Counted from the first letter of the stretch, positions 33,385 through 42,401 are shown. The stretch is DNA of 64,000 nt from DATEPR01 sp036491115 (GCA_036491115.1 DASXCQ010000093.1:1-64000), one strand, 5' to 3'. Program-made: numbers and translations. Notes: a model not told the origin generated them from the sequence alone.

Positions 33385-35253
33385 CTAGTTGAGGGTGATC
33401 CGGGTGCCCTTGATGGCGACCTGGCCGTTGCTTTCGATCTGGATCGACGACGCCGCCTTGAGGCTGAGCGAATCCCCGCCGTCGATGGTGACGCTGCCGC
33501 CCGCGCCGGTGGCGATGTTGACGACACCGGCATCGCCGCACTGGATGGAGATCTGCCCGCTGGCCGCGCTGCTGCCCGGCGGCGCGGGCTTGCAGGACAG
33601 CGTCACCGTGCCGGCCGTCTGGTCGATGGCCAGCGCGAGCGAGCCGTCACCGGTGCCCAGCACGAGATCCGACGCGGTCGGCGTTCCGCCACCCGGCGGC
33701 ACCTCGTCGTGGAACATGAGCTTGTTGCCGGCCGAGGACACGAACCCGCGGTGCACCACCTGGCCGGCCTGGCCGGTCACCTTGATCGCGTCGCCGCCCA
33801 GGCTGTACGCGGTGTTGTTGTTGACGATCCCGCCCAGCACGTAGGGTCGGCGCGGATCGGCGAACTCGAACGCGACCAGCACCTCGTCGCCCACCTCGGG
33901 CAGGAACATCGCGCCGCTGGCCGTGCCCGCCGCGAACTGGACCGAGGACGCCCAGTCCGACTCGTAGTCCGGCGACAGCCACGGCAGCGTGACCTTGACC
34001 CTGCCCAGCTTGTTCGGGTCGTTGTTGTTCGTGACGACACCGCAGTACACGCCGGTCAGCTGCGGCCGGTCCGGCCGCGCGGCACCACCGCCGGACGCCA
34101 GGCCGAGCAGCGAGCGCACCTGCCGGCCGCTGGCCACGAACCGGGTCAGGTAGCCGGCTTCGGTGTTGTCGAACACGTGCTGGGCACCGGTCACCAGCCA
34201 CGAGCCGCCGAACGGGTCGGACACCCCGGCGATGGTGACCGCCGCGCCCGCCTTGATGTACGGCGAGCCGGCCGCCTCACCCTCCGCCTCGGCGAACGTG
34301 CTGCCGACCTGCTCGGCCAGGGCCGTGGCGGCCTGCTGACCCGCCGAGTCGATGCCCGCGCCGACGGCGACCGGCCGGTTGTGCACGACGTGCGCCGACG
34401 TGGACGGCACCGGCCCGAGATCACCGACCGCCGAGCCCCCGGCCGCGGGCGGCTCCGCGGGGCCCACGCCGCTGGTGAAGGTCGTGCCCAGGGTCTGCGG
34501 CTGCTGGCCGGTCAACGACACCGAAGCAGCGCTGGCCGCCGCGACGTGGGTCAACACCTTGGCCTGCAACGGATCCCACACCCGCACCTCGACCTCGGGC
34601 GTCAGGTTGCCGGCCGTCACCCTGGGCCGGAACACCCACAGGTTGTCCAGGAAGTCCAGCGCCACCGGCGTACCGCCGGACACGCCGGACGACGCGCGGA
34701 AATGCAGGGTTCCGGCGTCCATCACCAGCTCGTAGCCGATCTCGGTGGCCCGTTGGCCGAGGAAGTCCCAGTCGGTCTGGTCGCACTGTCCGATGTGGTC
34801 GTGGGTGACGGTGCTGGCGTCGACCTGGACGTCGGTGATCTCGGCATCGCGCAGGATGCGGGACGCGATGTCCGAGTCGGTCATGTTCAGGAAGGTCCTG
34901 GTCCTGCGGACCCGCTGCAGCCGGTGCGTCATGTCGTAGCCCCGCACGACGACCCGGCGGTGCAGGTTCTCGAACCGGCCCTCCAGGCAGGTGATCTCAC
35001 CCTTGATCAGGCAGGTGTCCGTCGTCTCTCCCGGCGCCAGGCTGAACACCTGCACCGCGGCGCCCATGACCAGGCCCGCCTGGCTCAGCGCGCCGGAGCC
35101 GTCGTCGACGAACGTCAGCTCGAACATGCCGGGCAGGTGCAGGTTGGTGTCGACGACGACCCGGATCAGGCTGTCGGCGGCGCCGTCGGCCAGCGCGGTG
35201 CCGGCGCCGGCGCCGAGCCGGACGCTCGCGGTGACCACCATGCTGAGCGTCAT
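33385..35253 (-). CDS. VgrG/gp5-like spike protein (Afp8-type)
   Basis: Central spike of the injection system, 622 residues. The N-terminal ~350 residues are gpD-like (FELTFVDDGSGALSQAG, then RRVVVRGYDMTHRLQRVRRT). The OB-fold follows at about 400-480 (YCGVVTNNNDPNKLGRVKVT, then FLPEVGDEVLVAFEFADPRRPYVLGG). The C-terminal ~110 residues are beta-helical with a repeating pattern ending in ESNGQVAIKGTRITLN, which would meet the PAAR tip. Its ATG overlaps the LysM gene stop by four bases. I see no effector-like C-terminal extension, so payloads are probably carried elsewhere. Confidence 0.93.
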   Translation of the reverse strand: MTLSMVVTASVRLGAGAGTALADGAADSLIRVVVDTNLHLPGMFELTFVDDGSGALSQAGLVMGAAVQVFSLAPGETTDTCLIKGEITCLEGRFENLHRRVVVRGYDMTHRLQRVRRTRTFLNMTDSDIASRILRDAEITDVQVDASTVTHDHIGQCDQTDWDFLGQRATEIGYELVMDAGTLHFRASSGVSGGTPVALDFLDNLWVFRPRVTAGNLTPEVEVRVWDPLQAKVLTHVAAASAASVSLTGQQPQTLGTTFTSGVGPAEPPAAGGSAVGDLGPVPSTSAHVVHNRPVAVGAGIDSAGQQAATALAEQVGSTFAEAEGEAAGSPYIKAGAAVTIAGVSDPFGGSWLVTGAQHVFDNTEAGYLTRFVASGRQVRSLLGLASGGGAARPDRPQLTGVYCGVVTNNNDPNKLGRVKVTLPWLSPDYESDWASSVQFAAGTASGAMFLPEVGDEVLVAFEFADPRRPYVLGGIVNNNTAYSLGGDAIKVTGQAGQVVHRGFVSSAGNKLMFHDEVPPGGGTPTASDLVLGTGDGSLALAIDQTAGTVTLSCKPAPPGSSAASGQISIQCGDAGVVNIATGAGGSVTIDGGDSLSLKAASSIQIESNGQVAIKGTRITLN

Positions 35254-35999
35254 CGCGCGGTCCGTCCCAGTTCGGCCGGGCCGGGCAGGTACAGCATGTC
35301 GCCCGCCCGCACCCGCAGCGGATCGTCGATTCCGTTGATCTCGGCGACCTGCCGCCAGCGCCGGGGATCGCCGTAGGTCTCCCTGGTGATGCCCTGGATG
35401 TTCTCGCCCGCGGTGACCCGCCGACCGGACCGGTCCGGGTCACCGCCGGACGTCGGGTTCTGCTTGCCGGGCGCCTGGGCCTTGACCTTGCAGCCCAACG
35501 AGATGGTCGCGCGCGTGGCCGACCCGGACGACGTGAACCTGGTGTACTCGATGTCGACCTTCGTCAACACGAGGTACAGCGGGTCGTACGGGCCGCCGAT
35601 GCTGAAGCTGCCCCACGAGAACGACAGGAGCGGGACCTCCATGGGGGCACTGTTGGCCGCCTTCACCTCGGGATGGGTCCACGTCATCAGTTGCTGCGCG
35701 GCCGCCAGGGTCCGTGCGCCGTCCAGGATGAGGTCGTTGAACGACAGAATCGTGTCGCCGGGGTCGACCGTCACCGGATTGCCGTCCGTGGACACCATGA
35801 GCGTCGAGGACCCGGTCGATCCCGTCCCCGCGGACGACGTCCCCGGCGGCTTCTTGACCGGTATGCCCAGCGCCTTCTTGACGGCGTTCGTGTCCGAGGA
35901 GTGGCTGACCTTGATCTTCTCTGGTGCGAACATGAACTCCACCTTGGTGCCCGGGTTCTTCACCTCGGACAAGGTGGCCAATGGCTGCGTCACGTCCAT
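35250..35999 (-). CDS. LysM-containing tube/spike adaptor (Afp7-type)
   Basis: A 249-residue protein connecting tube to spike. The N-terminal ~170 residues follow the Afp7 pattern, with KVEFMFAPEKIKVSHSS and YLVLTKVDIEYTRFTSSGSATRATI; the C-terminal ~50 residues form a LysM-like domain (VTAGENIQGITRETYGDPRRWRQVAEINGIDDPLRVRAGDML) of the phage gp53/gpX class. Structural, not peptidoglycan binding, by analogy with phage tails. It overlaps the start of the VgrG gene and is itself entered through a 10-base overlap with the preceding tube-like gene. Confidence 0.9.
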   Translation of the reverse strand: MDVTQPLATLSEVKNPGTKVEFMFAPEKIKVSHSSDTNAVKKALGIPVKKPPGTSSAGTGSTGSSTLMVSTDGNPVTVDPGDTILSFNDLILDGARTLAAAQQLMTWTHPEVKAANSAPMEVPLLSFSWGSFSIGGPYDPLYLVLTKVDIEYTRFTSSGSATRATISLGCKVKAQAPGKQNPTSGGDPDRSGRRVTAGENIQGITRETYGDPRRWRQVAEINGIDDPLRVRAGDMLYLPGPAELGRTAR

Positions 36000-36580
36000 A
36001 CGAACCCCCCGTGCTGCAACACGAGCGTCTCAATCGCCACGGCGTCACCGCCGTTGGCCGCCATCGACGGCCCGGACCACGACACCGGGCACACGTCCCT
36101 GAGCACCCAGTGCGCCAACTCCGGCGGGGTGTTGCCGGCACCGGCCGCGGGCGGGGATGGATGGAGCAGGGTGATCGTGACCTGGTACCCGTTCGGCCGG
36201 TCGGTGTCCTTGACCGGTGTCATCCAGCTGTTGGTGACGTTCTGCAGCCACTGCTGCACCTGGTTGGTGTCCGGCTGCCGGATCGCCCGCTCCAACACGA
36301 TCTTGTCGTACTCCATGCGTTCCGGGAGGTACACCGACGACGTGTGGTCGCCGCCCCGCTGGACCTGCTTGTACTTGAACTCGACCTTGAGCCCCTTGCA
36401 GGACGACCAGTGGCCGAGCGTCTTGAGCGTGCCGCCGTCCTCGACCAGGACCTTGAATCGGGTCGTCAATGCGTAGGTCGGGTAGGCGTCCGGCGACGCG
36501 GCCGCGATGTCGCTCAGCATTCCGGCCGCGCGGCCGATCAACGTCGGCGACACCATCTGCGGGCTGACGAAGGCAGGCAT
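35990..36580 (-). CDS. tube-like protein (gp19-fold, Afp5-type initiator)
   Basis: A 196-residue member of the T4 gp19-like tube family. The segment RFKVLVEDGGTLKTLGHWSSCKGLKVEFKYK and the conserved KIVLERAIRQPDTNQVQQWLQ are characteristic, as is the terminal VAIETLVLQHGGF. Relative to the major tube it has an N-terminal extension of about 40 residues. In comparable systems such variants initiate the tube on the spike complex. ATG 36580 has GAGAGGG upstream, inside the end of the previous gene. Overlaps the next gene by 10 bases. Confidence 0.87.
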   Translation of the reverse strand: MPAFVSPQMVSPTLIGRAAGMLSDIAAASPDAYPTYALTTRFKVLVEDGGTLKTLGHWSSCKGLKVEFKYKQVQRGGDHTSSVYLPERMEYDKIVLERAIRQPDTNQVQQWLQNVTNSWMTPVKDTDRPNGYQVTITLLHPSPPAAGAGNTPPELAHWVLRDVCPVSWSGPSMAANGGDAVAIETLVLQHGGFVWT

Positions 36581-36585
36581 CGGAA

Positions 36586-37059
36586 TCAGGACCCTCTCTG
36601 GTCGTCGGCCAGGAAGCCGGTGTGCGCCAGTTCGAGCGTTTCCAACGCCGGCTTGGCCGCCGACGCGTCGAACTCGGCGATCGACCAGCCGACCGGGAAG
36701 AACTCGTACAGCCGCCATTCGACGACTGGGAAGCCGAGCCAGTCGATCAACTGGACACTGCCGCTGAGCGGTTGCGGGCTCCGCGACGTGGACTGCAGCC
36801 AGGTCTGCACGGTGGCGGAGTCCGAACAGGCCGCCCTGCGCAGCTTGATGTTCTCGTACTTGGTGGTGCCGGGCAGGATCCACTGGTGATTGGGCTGGTC
36901 GCCCGTCTTGTGCTCGGCGACGTTCCAGCGCACCGACAGCCCGGAGGCGGACGCCCAGGACCCGAGGTCGTACTGCGACCGGTCGATGGCCACCGCGAAC
37001 CGGTGGTTCATGCTGACCACGCCGGAGAACAGCTCCATACCGGTACTCAGCAGTGACAT
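36586..37059 (-). CDS. tube-like protein (gp19-fold, second copy)
   Basis: A 157-residue tube-like protein: MNHRFAVAIDRSQYDLGSWASASGLSVRW, then KYENIKLRRAACSDSATVQTWL, and the terminal ALETLELAHTGFLAD. It belongs to the same fold as the 163-residue major tube and its 196-residue neighbour, but is divergent from both. AGGAG stands about 8 bases ahead of ATG 37059. It is 5 bases upstream of the initiator-like gene. Together with the major tube, it makes three tube-type proteins, which is the usual number in AFP/CIS loci. Confidence 0.88.
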   Translation of the reverse strand: MSLLSTGMELFSGVVSMNHRFAVAIDRSQYDLGSWASASGLSVRWNVAEHKTGDQPNHQWILPGTTKYENIKLRRAACSDSATVQTWLQSTSRSPQPLSGSVQLIDWLGFPVVEWRLYEFFPVGWSIAEFDASAAKPALETLELAHTGFLADDQRGS

Positions 37060-37077
37060 GGTCGGACTCCTCGTCGG

Positions 37078-39486
37078 CTAACGGAAATCGCTCAGCAGGC
37101 CGGCACGTTCCCGGTCCACGATCAGCTCGCCGCGCAGCAGCCCGCGCAGCGGTTGGTACAGCTTGGCGGCGAGCTCACCGATGGACCTGCTGTCGTTCAG
37201 GTCGACGGTTCGCTTGTCGCACAGGGCGATGAGCTGTTCGTGGTAGTCGGCCAACACGTCCGGCCGGACCTCCGGCCCGGGTGGTGGTGGCGTGTCGTCG
37301 ATCTGCGGTGGGGTGAACGCGGCTGGCAGCAGGTCGGGTTCGCGTTGCACTCCGGCCGGCACCAGGACCGGGGCACGCTGCTGCGGTTCGGCGAACTGGG
37401 GTTGGTACGACGGCTGCGGCGGTGCGAACCCGTGTGTCCCGGCGACGGCTTCCTGTTCGAGCGCCCGGCCGGCGGCCGTCCACTCCGGGGGCAGCGCGCC
37501 GCCGTAGGTTTGCTGCTGCACCACGTGCACCAGTTCGTGCGCCAGCGTGGCCTGCTCCTCGCGGTGGTCGAAACCGTCCGGCAGGTAGATCTCGCCGTCC
37601 CGGGTGAACGCTCTGGCCTGCCATGCCCTGGCCTGCGCGTTCACCGCCGGTCCACGGTGGACGGTCACGTCGGACAGGTCGGGCCGCCGCCCGGGCCCGG
37701 AGGCCAGCGGCGCGCCCAGGCCAGGCCCGCGGGCCGGCGGGTTGGGGGTGACCACCTGTCGCGGCCGGGGCGGGACCGGGTCGTCGACCCAAAGCTCATC
37801 GGTCTCCGGATACCCTTCCACCGCAGGCGAAACGGTCTCCCGGAGCACGGGGACCGGCGGCAACTCGAACCCCGCGTCGATCGTCCAGGCCACCGGTTCT
37901 ACCGTTGTCGCCGCCGTCGGCGGGTCGACGGGTTCGGGTGCCGGCCGGGTGACCCCGGGTCCGGGCGCCGGTCGAGTGGCCTCGGGCTCGGGTGCCGGTG
38001 GCGGTGCCGGGTGGTGCAGTGGCGCGCCCAGGCCGAGGCGGGGTCGTTCGGGACGCGGCTCGGCCGGTGGCCGGACCGTCGCCCGCGGTAACGGCCGCTC
38101 CGGAGTCCGGGTGGGCCGAACATGGGTGGTGGGCCCAGCGACGTCGCTGGGGCCCACGGGCTCGACCACCGGCGGTGGTGTGGCCGGCCGTGTTCGCGGC
38201 ACGGCCGGCGGGTTGGACGGCACCACCTCGGTGGCGGGGGTCGGCTCGATCAGGTCGGCCGGTTCGACGTCCGGCAGCCGGCCGACAGCCGGGCCACGGG
38301 GTGCGACCACCTGCCGGCCGGTCGTGGTGACGCGCACGGTCTCGACCGGTGCGTCCCTGACGTCGGACGGCAGGTCGGGTGGCACCTCGGCCGGTGGCGC
38401 CGGTTCTGGTTCGGTCAGGTCGGCGGTCGGGCTGCCGGGCGTCGGGTCGGGTGGGGTGTCCGGCTGGTCGGGTGGCGTGTCCTGGCGTGCCGGCCGCTGG
38501 ATGGTCGGCACGCCGGGCTCATCAGGCTGCTCGGGGAAGGACGGTTCAGTGGTCGCCGGCTCGGGTGGGGCGGGGAATGCCGGCACCACAGGGATGTCGG
38601 CCGACGGAGTGTCGGTCACCGGCACGGCCGGTGTGGGAGTGGGTGCGACCGGCTCGTCCGGGCGGGGACGGACGGTGATGCCCTGGCGGCGGCTTTCCGC
38701 CAGCGTCAGGCGGCGTGGCCGGTCCGGTGCCGGTACGTCCTGCGGTGTGGACGCGGTCGCGGGGGTGACCGGTCGGCTCCGCCCGGGGGTCGCGGAGCCG
38801 GCCGGCACGCGCGTGCGGCCGGGGACGGTCGGTCGGGGACGGGTCGGGGACTGCTGGCCTGCGGTCGGTGCCGGCGGCGCGAACGGGTGCCGCTGTTGGG
38901 CGGCCTCGGGTTCGTCGTGCGCCCACGGCAGGCGCACGGGCGGCTCGCCGGGCGCCGGCCAGGACTGGCGGACGGTGCCCGGTTCCGCGTTGCCCGGCAA
39001 CGGGTTCTCAGGTGCCTGCCATGCCGTGTCCGGCACGTCGGTATCGGTCGCCTGCCGGCGTGCCGCGGTGAGGATCGCCCGCAGTTCGGCGATCGAGTCG
39101 TCGTCGGTCCACGACGACTCGTCCGGTTCGAACTCGAGTTCCGGTTCGGGTGTGACGAACTGGGACGCCTGGTCCGGCCAGGGGAACGACGGGACGGCGG
39201 GACGCCGCGGGCGGGTCGGCGCCGGAGCGGGGAGGTGCTCCGCGACGGGCCGGCCGTCGATCGGTCGGGCCATGGCCGTCGTCAGCCGGGCCGGCACGAC
39301 GATGCCGCGAGTGGCCAGCGGCCGGATGTTGCCGCGCAGCCGCTCACCCACCGTCGTGAGTGGACGCATGCTCACCGTCACGGTCAGCGGCGCCGCATCC
39401 CGCCAGCTGCCGATGTGCTCCACCGGCGCCGCGGCCGCCGACCGACGGCGACGGGGCATCAGCAGTGACGGGAACCGAACACGCAT
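37078..39486 (-). CDS. large disordered DUF4157 (eCIS-core) protein
   Basis: An 802-residue protein. Residues ~1-580 are highly Pro/Thr/Val/Arg-rich and predicted disordered, with only short hydrophobic islands. The DUF4157 domain follows at ~600-700, with the zincin-like HELVH motif at H650-H654 followed by VQQQTYGG. After another Gln/Pro linker there is a small C-terminal helical domain (YHEQLIALCDKRTVDLNDSRSIGELAAKLYQP). DUF4157 is a hallmark of extracellular-type injection loci and often marks effector or tape-measure-like proteins. No toxin domain is visible. ATG 39486 shares its A with the previous stop; GTG 39489 is possible. Its size and location make it a candidate for cargo or for a length-determining protein. 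Confidence 0.85.
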   Translation of the reverse strand: MRVRFPSLLMPRRRRSAAAAPVEHIGSWRDAAPLTVTVSMRPLTTVGERLRGNIRPLATRGIVVPARLTTAMARPIDGRPVAEHLPAPAPTRPRRPAVPSFPWPDQASQFVTPEPELEFEPDESSWTDDDSIAELRAILTAARRQATDTDVPDTAWQAPENPLPGNAEPGTVRQSWPAPGEPPVRLPWAHDEPEAAQQRHPFAPPAPTAGQQSPTRPRPTVPGRTRVPAGSATPGRSRPVTPATASTPQDVPAPDRPRRLTLAESRRQGITVRPRPDEPVAPTPTPAVPVTDTPSADIPVVPAFPAPPEPATTEPSFPEQPDEPGVPTIQRPARQDTPPDQPDTPPDPTPGSPTADLTEPEPAPPAEVPPDLPSDVRDAPVETVRVTTTGRQVVAPRGPAVGRLPDVEPADLIEPTPATEVVPSNPPAVPRTRPATPPPVVEPVGPSDVAGPTTHVRPTRTPERPLPRATVRPPAEPRPERPRLGLGAPLHHPAPPPAPEPEATRPAPGPGVTRPAPEPVDPPTAATTVEPVAWTIDAGFELPPVPVLRETVSPAVEGYPETDELWVDDPVPPRPRQVVTPNPPARGPGLGAPLASGPGRRPDLSDVTVHRGPAVNAQARAWQARAFTRDGEIYLPDGFDHREEQATLAHELVHVVQQQTYGGALPPEWTAAGRALEQEAVAGTHGFAPPQPSYQPQFAEPQQRAPVLVPAGVQREPDLLPAAFTPPQIDDTPPPPGPEVRPDVLADYHEQLIALCDKRTVDLNDSRSIGELAAKLYQPLRGLLRGELIVDRERAGLLSDFR

Positions 39487-39743
39487 CACTCTGTCTCCCT
39501 GCCTCTCCCCATCGCGAGCGGTGTCCCGCCGAACGGAATGCCCGCCGGGAACGGCATCTCCACCGGTGCGGCAACCGCCACCGAGGCCATCCCCCCGCTC
39601 ACCCGCACGTTGATCGTGCCGACCTGCTCGATCACCTGGGCCCGGATCTGGTGCGGAAGATCAAGAATCTCGCCCAGCGACCAATGCAGGTAATAGGCGA
39701 GGTACACGGCCTCCTCCCACACCCGGTCGACCGCGCACCTCAG
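39486..39743 (-). CDS. small DUF6760-like protein of injection locus, probable CTG start
   Basis: A short helical protein of about 85 residues: VDRVWEEAVYLAYYLHWSLGEILDLPH, then a Gly/Pro/Met-rich tail. This WEExxYxAYxxHWSxxEILxL pattern is that of a small conserved CIS-locus family (Afp6/DUF6760-like). I see no ATG, GTG or TTG at the expected N-terminus. CTG at 39743, overlapping the previous stop as CTGA and preceded by AGGGGG four bases upstream, gives the family length. The alternative is GTG 39722, seven codons later, inside the conserved motif. The function is unknown; it could be a scaffold or adaptor. Confidence 0.7.
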   Translation of the reverse strand: MRCAVDRVWEEAVYLAYYLHWSLGEILDLPHQIRAQVIEQVGTINVRVSGGMASVAVAAPVEMPFPAGIPFGGTPLAMGRGRETE

Positions 39744-40156
39744 CGTTCCCCCTGGGCACCACCTGCCACATCCACCGCGAAGTCGTGGCCGCACGCCGGG
39801 CACGACACGTCGACCTCGGTGTGGCCCTCCTGGTTGATCCGCCGGTACAGGTCCTGCAGGAACGCCAGGTCCGACGCGAACAGGTTCTCGACCACGAACT
39901 CGTTGACCGGCGCGATCGTGCCGAGCTGGGTGACGGTCCTGGCCAGCAGCAGCACCGTCAGGTACGCCGGGTTCTGGCGCACCCTCGGGTCCGGCTGCGT
40001 CATGATCTCGTCGCGGGCGGTGGCCAGGCGCATGACGCCCTCGCGGTGCACGGTGCCCCGCTCGTCCACGTAGCCGCGCGGCAGCACGAACGGATACGAC
40101 ACAAGGACCGCGGCGCCGTGCGGTGCCGCGTCCCGTGTCATGTCGAAGCCGGTCAC
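39740..40156 (-). CDS. tail-assembly-chaperone-like protein with C-terminal zinc motif
   Basis: A 138-residue protein. The core (FVLPRGYVDERGTVHREGVMRLATA..DEI then NPAYLTVLLLARTVTQLG) resembles phage tail assembly proteins of the TAC_7/gp41 type found next to tube genes. The C-terminal CPACGHDF supplies two cysteines and a His, as in a zinc-binding knuckle. GTG 40156 overlaps the tube stop (GTGA), and its own stop overlaps the CTG start of the next gene. A role in folding the tube or as an adaptor is inferred by position and similarity. Confidence 0.75.
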   Translation of the reverse strand: MTGFDMTRDAAPHGAAVLVSYPFVLPRGYVDERGTVHREGVMRLATARDEIMTQPDPRVRQNPAYLTVLLLARTVTQLGTIAPVNEFVVENLFASDLAFLQDLYRRINQEGHTEVDVSCPACGHDFAVDVAGGAQGER

Positions 40157-40644
40157 AGCGAGACCGACGCGCCGCTGGGCAGGAACTCGATCTGGTCGCA
40201 CACCAGGATGACGCTCTGCACCGCGACCGCGCTGTCGCCTGCCTTCAGGCCGGAGACCTCCAGCTTCTTCGGCCACGCGTTCAGCAGGCTGAACGCCATG
40301 ACGGTCTCGACGTCCGACGGGTCCTTCGCGCCCGGCTTCGTCTGTACGACGTTGAGGTGCGCGTCGATGGCCGCGGTCGGGTCGTTGTAGCGGACCCGCA
40401 TGTGCCACGTCCACAGGTACTTGTCGTCGTCGAAGCCGCGCTTGAGCGTGACCTCGGGTGGCTTGGTCTTGCCGTACTGCTTGGTGTGCGTGACGGTGCC
40501 CGTGTTGTCACAGAAGATGTACTCCTGCGCGTCGACCTCGCTCACCAGGCTGCTCATCTCCTGGAACGAGGCGACCGGCACTCCGTCCACGGAGATGTAG
40601 AAGCGGGGTGCGCTGACTACCTTGCTCTGCGTTGCTCCGGCCAT
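40153..40644 (-). CDS. major inner tube protein (Afp1/Hcp-like)
   Basis: A 163-residue gp19-type tube protein: PRFYISVDGVPVASFQEMSSLVSEVDAQEYIF near the start, then KPPEVTLKRGFDDDKYLWTWHMRV, and the ending QIEFLPSGASVSL. It forms hexameric rings that build the inner tube. ATG 40644 follows the sheath gene by 33 bases, so sheath and tube are produced from the same transcript, as usual. There is only one copy of the canonical type, with two divergent tube-like paralogues downstream. Confidence 0.93.
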   Translation of the reverse strand: MAGATQSKVVSAPRFYISVDGVPVASFQEMSSLVSEVDAQEYIFCDNTGTVTHTKQYGKTKPPEVTLKRGFDDDKYLWTWHMRVRYNDPTAAIDAHLNVVQTKPGAKDPSDVETVMAFSLLNAWPKKLEVSGLKAGDSAVAVQSVILVCDQIEFLPSGASVSL

Positions 40645-40677
40645 GGCGGGTTTCCACTCCCTTCGGGAATCGGCGGG

Positions 40678-42222
40678 TTATTCGGCGAGTTCGGCGCCCT
40701 GCGCCAGCTGGGAGACCCGGAAGACCACGAACTCGGCGGGCTTGACCGGGGCGATCCCGATGTCCACGGTGAGAATGCCGACGTCGATGTTCTCCGGCGG
40801 GTTGTTCTCCGCGTCGCACTTGACGTAGAACGCCTGCTCCGGCGTGCCGCCGAACAGGGCGCCGCTGCGCCACACCCGCCGCAGGAACGCGCTGATGGTG
40901 CGCTGCACGCGCTCCCACAGGTAGCGGTCGTTCGGTTCGAAGACCACCCAGTTCGTGCCCAGCAGGATCGACTTCTCCACGAAGTTGAACAGCCGGCGCA
41001 CGTTCAGGTAACGCCACTCCGGGTCGCTGGACAGGGTGCGCGCACCCCAGATCCGGATGCCCTGGCCGGGGAACGTGCGGATGCAGTTCACGCCGACCGG
41101 GTTGAGCTGGTCGTGCTCACCCCTGGTCATGCCGGACTCCAGCGCGATCACGCCGCGGACCACCTCGTTGGCCGGCGCCTTGTGCACGCCCCGGGTGGCG
41201 TCGGTGCGGGCCCACACGCCTGCCATGTGACCGCTGGGCGGCAGGAACACCGGCTTGCCCTGCAGCGGGTCCATGACCTTGATCCACGGGTAGTACAGCG
41301 TGGCGTACTTCGAGTCGTAGCCTGCGTAGTCGACCCGCCATTCCTTCATCCGCTGCGGGCCCAGGCCCGGCGGTGGGTCGAGGATCGCGACCCGGTCACC
41401 CATCAGTTCGCAGTGCGCGATCATGGACAGGTGGATGGCCTTGAGGCCCTCCTCGTCGATCACGCCTGCCTGGTAGGCGGACATCGCGTCGGGGACACAC
41501 AGCATGGTGATGTCCTCGATCGTCTCCAGCCCGGCGAACCCGGTCCGCGCACCCGCGTCGCCCGCGTACTGGTCGGGCGTGACCTGCGGCAGCGCCGGCG
41601 ATTCACCGGCGTCCAGCGCGACCTGGGTACCCTTGCGCGGCACGGCGACCGTGCCGGTCTTGGGCTCCTCGATGCGGATCAGCTTGGACTGCTGGCGCAC
41701 CGCGGTGACGACGTTGGACGCGCCCCGCTTGGTGGTGAGGTTGTCGAACGTCTCGACGACCTGCCCACCCTGGCTGACCACCAGCTTGAACGTGTCGTCG
41801 CTGGGTTCGGTGGCGTCGGTGACCTCGACCGAGATGCCCTGGCCGGCCGTGCCTTCGGCCAGTGCGCGCACGGTGAACGCGGCCTTGCCGTTGTCCGAGC
41901 CCGCGGTCAGCTCGGCCGCCGCCGGCCTGGCCGACCCGGCGTCCGCGCCGTCGCCGCCGAGGGCGCCGATGCTGACCACGTAGGCGGAGCCGCCACCGTT
42001 GAGGAAGTAGCCGTACACCGAGTGTGGCAGGTAGGCGTTGTCCACGAAGGACCCGAACGTCTTCGTGTACTGGGTCCAGTTCGTGACGAGCACGGGCTCG
42101 TGCTGCGGGCCCCGTTCAGTGAACCCGACGAACGCGCAGAGAGCGGTACCGACGCCCTCGATCGGGCGTGACCCGGAGGACACCTCCTCGACGTACACGC
42201 CGGGCGACAGGTAACTGGGCAT
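40678..42222 (-). CDS. contractile sheath protein
   Basis: Main sheath subunit, 514 residues. The start MPSYLSPGVYVEEVSSGSRPI is diagnostic of tail-sheath families, and the C-terminal half has the conserved block VWGARTLSSDPEWRYLNVRRLFNFVEKSIL in family pattern followed by the standard handshake end (QAFYVKCDAENNP, IGIAPVKPAEFVVFR). Residues ~100-250 form a variable surface domain. ATG 42222 has GGAGGG about 6 bases upstream; an in-frame upstream start at 42357 adds unrelated sequence. It is the first gene of the 11.8-kb minus-strand core operon. Only one sheath gene is present, in contrast to three in AFP. Confidence 0.95.
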   Translation of the reverse strand: MPSYLSPGVYVEEVSSGSRPIEGVGTALCAFVGFTERGPQHEPVLVTNWTQYTKTFGSFVDNAYLPHSVYGYFLNGGGSAYVVSIGALGGDGADAGSARPAAAELTAGSDNGKAAFTVRALAEGTAGQGISVEVTDATEPSDDTFKLVVSQGGQVVETFDNLTTKRGASNVVTAVRQQSKLIRIEEPKTGTVAVPRKGTQVALDAGESPALPQVTPDQYAGDAGARTGFAGLETIEDITMLCVPDAMSAYQAGVIDEEGLKAIHLSMIAHCELMGDRVAILDPPPGLGPQRMKEWRVDYAGYDSKYATLYYPWIKVMDPLQGKPVFLPPSGHMAGVWARTDATRGVHKAPANEVVRGVIALESGMTRGEHDQLNPVGVNCIRTFPGQGIRIWGARTLSSDPEWRYLNVRRLFNFVEKSILLGTNWVVFEPNDRYLWERVQRTISAFLRRVWRSGALFGGTPEQAFYVKCDAENNPPENIDVGILTVDIGIAPVKPAEFVVFRVSQLAQGAELAE

Positions 42223-42401
42223 CGGTCCCTCCATGCTGGACGGCTGTGACGTGTCGAGCGTGCCAGCGGGTGGCCCGGCGGCAGCGCCGAAGCCGACCTC
42301 ATCTCGCGCACTGATCGCTGCGCGATCACGCACCAGACCTGGCCGCGCACGCTGCATCCCCGGCGCGCCGCGGCAGCGGTGCCGCCGGGGACGATGGCCG
42401 G
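42223..42401. promoter_or_regulatory. divergent promoter region of sheath operon and Pvc16-like gene
   Basis: This 179-base region should drive both the leftward sheath operon and the rightward terminator gene. The most visible element is a palindrome: TGATCGC at 42312-42318 and GCGATCA at 42322-42328, separated by TGC. It is a candidate operator for one of the two LuxR-type regulators of the locus. I could not assign -10/-35 elements with confidence. Confidence 0.5.

Noticed and set aside
37604..39613. Gly/Ser/Thr-rich plus-strand frame of 669 codons resembling a PE-PGRS-like protein
   Set aside because: Complementary to the Pro-rich part of the DUF4157 gene; no start context and no folded domain.
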